Below, one piece after another: positions 61,234 through 64,000 of a DNA stretch of 64,000 bases. The notes beneath the pieces are model-generated. The model was not told the DNA's origin. It ran no database searches and was given only the letters and a program-made list of their open reading frames with translations. The translations under genes and the position numbers were made by a program. This DNA is from a bacterium (lineage in GTDB: Bacteria > Vulcanimicrobiota > Xenobia > Xenobiales > JADMJV01): assembly GCA_018780265.1 (NCBI GenBank), contig JADMJV010000110.1, forward strand, positions 1 to 64,000. The letters are read 5' to 3'. Each line of letters begins with the position of its first letter. Position 1 is the first letter of the stretch.

Positions 61234-62658
61234 CTAAGGAGTGTTCTCGAGCGCGTAGATCGGCAGCACGTGGGCGTGATTGATGGCGTTGACCACTTCC
61301 CAGGGGGCTGCTCGCGCCACCAGACCCTGAAACACCACGTCGGCGAAGTAGATGCCGCCAGCGATGCGCATCGGGGCGCGGGCCACCTGACCCTGCTCGG
61401 TGGTGTGGGTGACGTCGAGCATGGCGGCGTCCACCCGGCTTTGCACCAGATAGTTCTGGCCGGGCAGGCTATCCACCATTTTCTCCCATTCACCCCGTTC
61501 GTGGTCGCGGCCGCTGTAGACGCCACTGCCTCGATAATCAGAGCGGGGTTTGCAAATAAAGTCGCCGCGCTGGGACTTGATGTGATCGATCAGTTCCACT
61601 TCGCGTCCCTGCACGGTTACGGTGCCGGGCTGCAAAACCCAGGTGGCCGGAGTGTTGTTCTCCACCACCTGCCGCTCCCGTTGATCCAGGGCTGCCTGCA
61701 CCGAAGGCAGCCTCATGGCGGCGAAGATGCCCTTGTCTTCACTGACCGTCATGGCGGCGAAATTGTTGATGCTCAGGATTCGCTTGTTGGCCACCGCCTC
61801 CAAAAAGACTCGATTCTCAACCCAGGCGTCGCTGCCCCAGTGATGCTGGGCACCAAAAAGACGGAACTTGTTGTAGGTGGAGGAGACGCGCTGGCCATCG
61901 AGATAAATATCCCCGCCCTTGCGCACCAGGTCGCGCACGTCGCCGATGATCACCTTTTTGCCGGCCCGCTCCAGACTGATCTTGATCAACTCTGACTCAT
62001 GGAACTTCTTGTTCTCGTCGACCAGAATAGCCATGGCCCCCTCGCCCACGGCGGCCACCATTTCCATACGCAGCAGTTCTCGACCAAACTCGTCGGGGTC
62101 ATCGTAGCGCAAGGTGGTACGAGTCCCCTGCGGACGCAGAAAATCGGGGGCCGTTTCGTTGAAGCAGCGATTGACATGAGCCATCGGTAGGTAGCCCGAG
62201 GCCATGGCTGTGTTCAGCTCAATAAAGACAGGCTCGCCCTGAGTGTTGATGATGAAGTCGTAGCGACCATATTCCTGCCAGGTCATGAAATTTTTAGCCA
62301 TATAGGGACGGAACAACGAGTAGGCTCGGAAGAGTGAATCCAGGCTGGTATCACCATTGACATACATCTCCACCACTTTTTCCACGATGCGCATCAAGAC
62401 GCCGGCCCTCTGCTTGAGCAAGGTCCACTCGTCCATGGTGATGGCCAGTGGGGTGGGCGTCACATCCCAGTGGCTGTAAAATTCGGGGTCAACCTCGCGG
62501 CGCAGCCGTTCATTCAGTTGCGCCTGATAGGCCTTAAACTCCGCCGGCCTGGCCTCTGCGTCTGCGGCCTGACTGCTGGTGCGCAAATAGGTCATAAGCA
62601 GTCCTTTGGACAAATTCTTGACTGCCTGAGTCGAGAGGGCGGCGGTTTCACCGAGCAT
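61234..62658 (-). CDS. Circularly permuted ATP-grasp-like ligase
   Basis: 474 residues. The C-terminal segment CKPRSDYRGSGVYSGRDHER and the acidic strand before RVDAAMLD fit the ATP-binding part of circularly permuted ATP-grasp proteins, the fold of glutathionylspermidine synthetase and related amide ligases. The N-terminal part contains FIELNTAMASGYLPMAHVN, a Glu/Asn site of the same fold. It should form an amide bond using ATP; the substrates are unknown. GGGAG precedes ATG by 9 nt. The broken gene follows in the same direction, and a flavoprotein gene starts divergently 87 bp away. Confidence 0.65.
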   Translation of the reverse strand: MLGETAALSTQAVKNLSKGLLMTYLRTSSQAADAEARPAEFKAYQAQLNERLRREVDPEFYSHWDVTPTPLAITMDEWTLLKQRAGVLMRIVEKVVEMYVNGDTSLDSLFRAYSLFRPYMAKNFMTWQEYGRYDFIINTQGEPVFIELNTAMASGYLPMAHVNRCFNETAPDFLRPQGTRTTLRYDDPDEFGRELLRMEMVAAVGEGAMAILVDENKKFHESELIKISLERAGKKVIIGDVRDLVRKGGDIYLDGQRVSSTYNKFRLFGAQHHWGSDAWVENRVFLEAVANKRILSINNFAAMTVSEDKGIFAAMRLPSVQAALDQRERQVVENNTPATWVLQPGTVTVQGREVELIDHIKSQRGDFICKPRSDYRGSGVYSGRDHERGEWEKMVDSLPGQNYLVQSRVDAAMLDVTHTTEQGQVARAPMRIAGGIYFADVVFQGLVARAAPWEVVNAINHAHVLPIYALENTP

Positions 62659-62745
62659 AATGGAAGTCTCCCTTCATTGGGGCGGAGGAAGCGTTCTCCG
62701 CCAGTGGAACTGGCATTTACCCGATAGACAAGGTGGATTCCTGGT

Positions 62746-64000
62746 ATGCCCTTAACCCAACACCTGGCCCTCTCCGATTGGGCCTCCGCAATTGGTAGCG
62801 AGCATGTGGTGGTCGACACCGCCCCATTGGACCTCGCCTCCAGCGCGACCTACCTGACCAGCAACCGGGTAACCGCCATTCTGCGCCCCGCCGACGTGGA
62901 CCAGGTGTCCGAATGTCTCAAAATCGCCCAACGCCATCGTGTTCCCCTCTATCCCATCAGCGCCGGCAAAAATTGGGGCTACGGCTCGCGCGTGCCCACT
63001 TCCAGCCAGGCCGCGATCCTCGATCTCGCTCGCCTCAATCATATTGTGGACTTTTCAGAGGCTCTGGGCACAGTCACCGTAGAGGCAGGGGTCACCTTTG
63101 CCCAGCTGGAGAACTTCCTGGAGGAGCAAAAATCTCAGCGCTTTATGTCGGCTCCCGGCACCACACCAGCGGCCAGTCCGATCGGCAATGCGCTGGAGCG
63201 GGGCTGGGGATTTGGGCCCTACTCCGACCGTTTTGACTTCATGTGCGGGATGCAGGTAGTGCTCCCCGACGGAGAGGTCGTGGAGACAGGGCTGGAGCGT
63301 TTTCCCGGTTCCAAAAGCGGCAAAATCTTCCGCTGGGGAGTGGGTCCCTGGTTTGACGGTATGTTCACCCAGTCCAATCTGGGCGTGGTCACCCGCATGA
63401 CCATCTTCCTGGCCCCCAAGCCCACCCACTTCGTCTCGTTTCTCTACCGTTTCAACGATGTCGAGCGACTCGCTCCCCTGATGGACAATCTGCGCGAATT
63501 GAAAATGCGGGGCATCCTGCGCACCAACTTCAAGGTGCAAAACTTCTACCGCAAGTTGATGGACCGGGGCGCTTATCCTTGGGAGGAAACGGGCGGCAAG
63601 TGGTGTCTCTCCCCCGAGCAAGAGGAGGCGCGCAAGCGCGAGCAGGCCGTGGGCACCTGGAACGGGGCAGGCGCCCTCTATTGCTGGTCCAAAGCCCAGG
63701 CAGCAGCCGAACGAGAAATGGTCGAGGAGGCGCTCTTGCCTTATGTCGACCACGTGCTCTTCCTCGATCAGGAAACCCTGGAGCGCAAGGACGAACTCCG
63801 GGATCAAGTCAAAGAAAAGACCGGCTACAATCTGGATTCCTGTTTGCATCGTTACTACGTCAATACCCGCTTTATCGGGGTCGACAAGGGCCTGGGAGTA
63901 GGCGGGGCCTACTGGCGCAAACGCACCGGGATGCCCGAGAACCCCGATCTCGACAAGGACCGGGTGGGCTTTATTTGGGTCGATCCCATCCTGCCCTTCC
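62746..64000 (+). CDS. VAO/PCMH-type FAD-linked oxidase (3' partial)
   Basis: The frame is open from ATG 62746 to the window edge (over 415 residues). VTAILRPADVDQVSECLKIA and SAGKNWGYGSRVPTSS form the FAD-binding PCMH domain; LDLARLNHIVDFSEALGTV and VTVEAGVTFAQLENFLEE continue it, and GNALERGWGFGPYSDRFDFM matches the vanillyl-alcohol-oxidase / p-cresol-methylhydroxylase branch. It oxidises a phenolic or similar alcohol or amine through FAD; the substrate cannot be assigned. It is transcribed away from the ATP-grasp gene, and the 87-bp gap may hold divergent promoters. Confidence 0.88.
   Translation, partial: MPLTQHLALSDWASAIGSEHVVVDTAPLDLASSATYLTSNRVTAILRPADVDQVSECLKIAQRHRVPLYPISAGKNWGYGSRVPTSSQAAILDLARLNHIVDFSEALGTVTVEAGVTFAQLENFLEEQKSQRFMSAPGTTPAASPIGNALERGWGFGPYSDRFDFMCGMQVVLPDGEVVETGLERFPGSKSGKIFRWGVGPWFDGMFTQSNLGVVTRMTIFLAPKPTHFVSFLYRFNDVERLAPLMDNLRELKMRGILRTNFKVQNFYRKLMDRGAYPWEETGGKWCLSPEQEEARKREQAVGTWNGAGALYCWSKAQAAAEREMVEEALLPYVDHVLFLDQETLERKDELRDQVKEKTGYNLDSCLHRYYVNTRFIGVDKGLGVGGAYWRKRTGMPENPDLDKDRVGFIWVDPILPF

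Overview
The window is a moderately GC-rich, gene-dense bacterial chromosome segment. No rRNA, tRNA, CRISPR array or intact insertion sequence was recognised. Lipobox-type lipoproteins, a Tat-type signal, glycine-zipper proteins, a lytic transglycosylase, and FHA/PilZ/degenerate EAL and GspF-like proteins suggest a bacterium with an elaborate envelope. The phylum cannot be fixed from the sequence. Many genes have no recognisable family, which suggests a poorly sampled lineage. Starts are often GTG or TTG, and ATGA/GTGA stop-start overlaps are frequent.

Left part (1-25 kb). A partial TPR protein with a VAVAPPP repeat opens the window. A long minus-strand run follows: two small helical proteins, a DUF4178 protein, a one-helix small protein, a membrane spermidine-synthase-like protein, a Tat lipoprotein flavin oxidoreductase and a pentapeptide-repeat protein. 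It reads as a polyamine/envelope-type operon. Next come an MFS permease, an FG-GAP lipoprotein, an FHA / degenerate GGDEF / double PilZ protein, a membrane protein coupled to an ADP-ribosylglycohydrolase, two tandem phospholipase-D-like paralogues and a glycine-zipper protein. A candidate small RNA ending in a strong terminator follows, then a possible HExxH protein that is translationally coupled to an Arg-rich small ORF.

Middle (25-46 kb). An ECF sigma factor is coupled to a 1002-residue membrane protein with an N-terminal zinc anti-sigma motif. Then come GST, ferrochelatase, a SirB1-YccV (FBXO21-like) protein, a lytic transglycosylase, a subtilase next to a PGM1-like ATP-grasp ligase, a YciO protein, UvrA, a DUF3300 stump, and a three-gene phosphonate operon (ppd, nucleotidyltransferase, PEP mutase-nucleotidyltransferase fusion) joined by GTGA overlaps.

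Right part (46-64 kb). A methyltransferase is divergent from a TerC family protein, followed by a FabG-type reductase. Two giant paralogous lipoproteins flank a region with a 44-residue gene behind a palindrome-bearing promoter, a response-regulator/dead-EAL/tandem-GspF soluble fusion, a stand-alone GspF half and a GFA-domain protein. The window ends with a gene broken by a nonsense codon and a frameshift, a circularly permuted ATP-grasp-like protein, and a divergent VAO/PCMH flavoprotein that runs off the end.
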